DNA of 64,000 bases from Leucaena leucocephala (lineage: Eukaryota; Streptophyta; Magnoliopsida; Fabales; Fabaceae). The stretch is taken from assembly GCA_037074615.1 (NCBI GenBank), contig CM073520.1, positions 33,785,527 through 33,849,526 on the forward strand. The letters run 5' to 3'. Positions within the stretch are counted from its first letter, which is position 1; every line of letters begins with the position of its first letter. The translations under genes were made by a program, and so were the position numbers. Positions 63,050-64,000 of the stretch are shown here, one piece after another. The notes below the pieces were generated by a model. It made no database searches. It was not told where the DNA came from and saw only the letters and a list, made by a program, of their open reading frames with translations.

Positions 63050-64000
63050 GCTTTTATTTTTAATAATATTTATAAATTTAATAATATAATTTATAATTTT
63101 ATCAATAATATTTATAATTCTGATAATGGTATTTGTAACTCTTATAATAATATTTATAACTTTGACAATAATATTTACAATTTTGACAATAGTATTTGTA
63201 ACTTTGATAATGGTATTTATAACTTTGACAATGGTATTTGTAACTTTACCAATAATATTTATAACTCCTATAGTGATATCTGTAATTTCAACAATGATAT
63301 TTATAACTCGTGGCGCAATAGTATTTGTAACTCCTATAAAGGAGAAGAAACAATTTTGCCAATGTGATTTAAACTTTGCCACTTATTTTTGTAACTCCTA
63401 CAATAGAATTTTAACTTTGTCAATAGTATTTATAACTCCCGCAATAATATTTGCAACTCCCACAACGGAGAAGAAGTAACTTTGCCAATAATATTTACAA
63501 CACTCACAATTATATTTGTAACTTTACCAATAGTATTTACATATTTTCAATAGTATTTATAACTCCCATTGGTATTTGCCACTTTTTTACAATGGAATTT
63601 GAAACTTTGTCAATGGGATTTATAACTCCCGTAATAGTATTTGCAACACCTGCTACAGAGAAGAAGCAACTTTGCTAATAATATTTGTAACTCCAATAAT
63701 GGTATTTATAATTTTGCCAATATTATTTGCAACTCCCACAATGGAGAAGAAGCGACTTCGCTAATGGGATTAATAATTTTGCTAATATTATTTGTAACTC
63801 CCACAATAGTATTTGCAACTTTACCAATGGTATTTGTAAATTTATCAATTGTATGTATAACTCCTACTAGTATTTGTCACTTCTACAATGGAATTTTTAA
63901 CTTTACCAATGATATATTTGTAACTCCCGTAATGATATTTACAACTCCCACAACAGAAAAGAAGCAGTGGTATTTGTAATAATTTCAACCATTGATCGAC
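63050..64000. repeat. Minisatellite, 21-bp period with a longer interspersed unit
   Basis: Variants of AATGGTATTTATAACTTTGA plus C repeat from about 63050 to the window end. A purine-rich marker (GGAGAAGAAG or close variants) interrupts the array at about 63341, 63467, 63657, 63743 and 63954, usually preceded by CTCCCACAA-like sequence, suggesting a higher-order structure. Because 21 is a multiple of three, frames stay open on both strands and encode repeats such as FDNGIYN; I treat those frames as non-coding. The array runs past the right edge. Confidence 0.88.

Noticed and set aside
62996..63979. Long open frames on both strands rich in Asn, Tyr, Ile and Val
   Set aside because: They come from the 21-bp repeat, whose length is a multiple of three and keeps frames open; no start context, no introns and no homology.

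Overview
This is nuclear DNA of a flowering plant, most likely a eudicot. It is AT-rich, its genes are split by GT/AG introns, and every recognisable gene has plant relatives (an ELF6-type histone demethylase, a LysM-kinase relative, a full-size ABCG24/28-type transporter, a Pumilio protein, and two plastid-targeted proteins). Nothing bacterial, organellar or CRISPR-like was seen. Gene names come from remembered family sequences; exon borders were placed by hand from splice signals, reading-frame phase and paralogue alignment.

Layout. 1-1500 is AT-rich intergenic DNA. 1880-9321 (+) is a seven-exon JmjN/JmjC/zinc-finger gene (ELF6-like, 1410 aa). 10252-11847 (-) is a four-exon small plastid protein gene (YELLOW LEAF 1-like, 157 aa). 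12.9-17.7 kb is gene-poor and holds several Stowaway-like MITEs, a 48-bp tandem repeat and a SINE-like fragment. 17760-19022 (+) is an intronless kinase-like protein that lacks both key catalytic aspartates. 19732-36921 (-) is a decayed, rearranged tandem copy of the ABCG gene. It is cut by a complete, recent Ty1/copia element (26294-30994) and also carries a LINE remnant, MITEs, SINE-like sequences, a duplicated exon-8 block and an inverted exon 4. 37788-46029 (-) is the intact 14-exon ABCG transporter (1106 aa). 46-50 kb is repeat-rich, with a PIF/Harbinger-type MITE at 47823-48379 and a long-inverted-repeat element at about 48430-49400. 50632-56563 (-) is a nine-exon Pumilio/PUF gene (995 aa, APUM4-like). 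59746-62703 (-) is a five-exon plastid thioredoxin-like gene with a WCRKC active site (195 aa) and an 18-nt microexon. From about 63050 to the end runs a 21-bp-period minisatellite that continues beyond the window.

The genes do not form a pathway or operon; they are ordinary dispersed plant genes (chromatin and flowering, plastid biogenesis, receptor-kinase-like, lipid or wax export, mRNA decay and translation control, plastid redox). The CDS totals of all five spliced genes close exactly in frame, which supports the exon models. I found no convincing new multi-gene system. The most informative region is the ABCG tandem pair, where an intact gene and its wrecked copy sit side by side. There the paralogous exon-8 copy serves as a natural empty site for the copia insertion, and the copy shows exon inversion, exon duplication with an endpoint inside a MITE, and splice-site loss.
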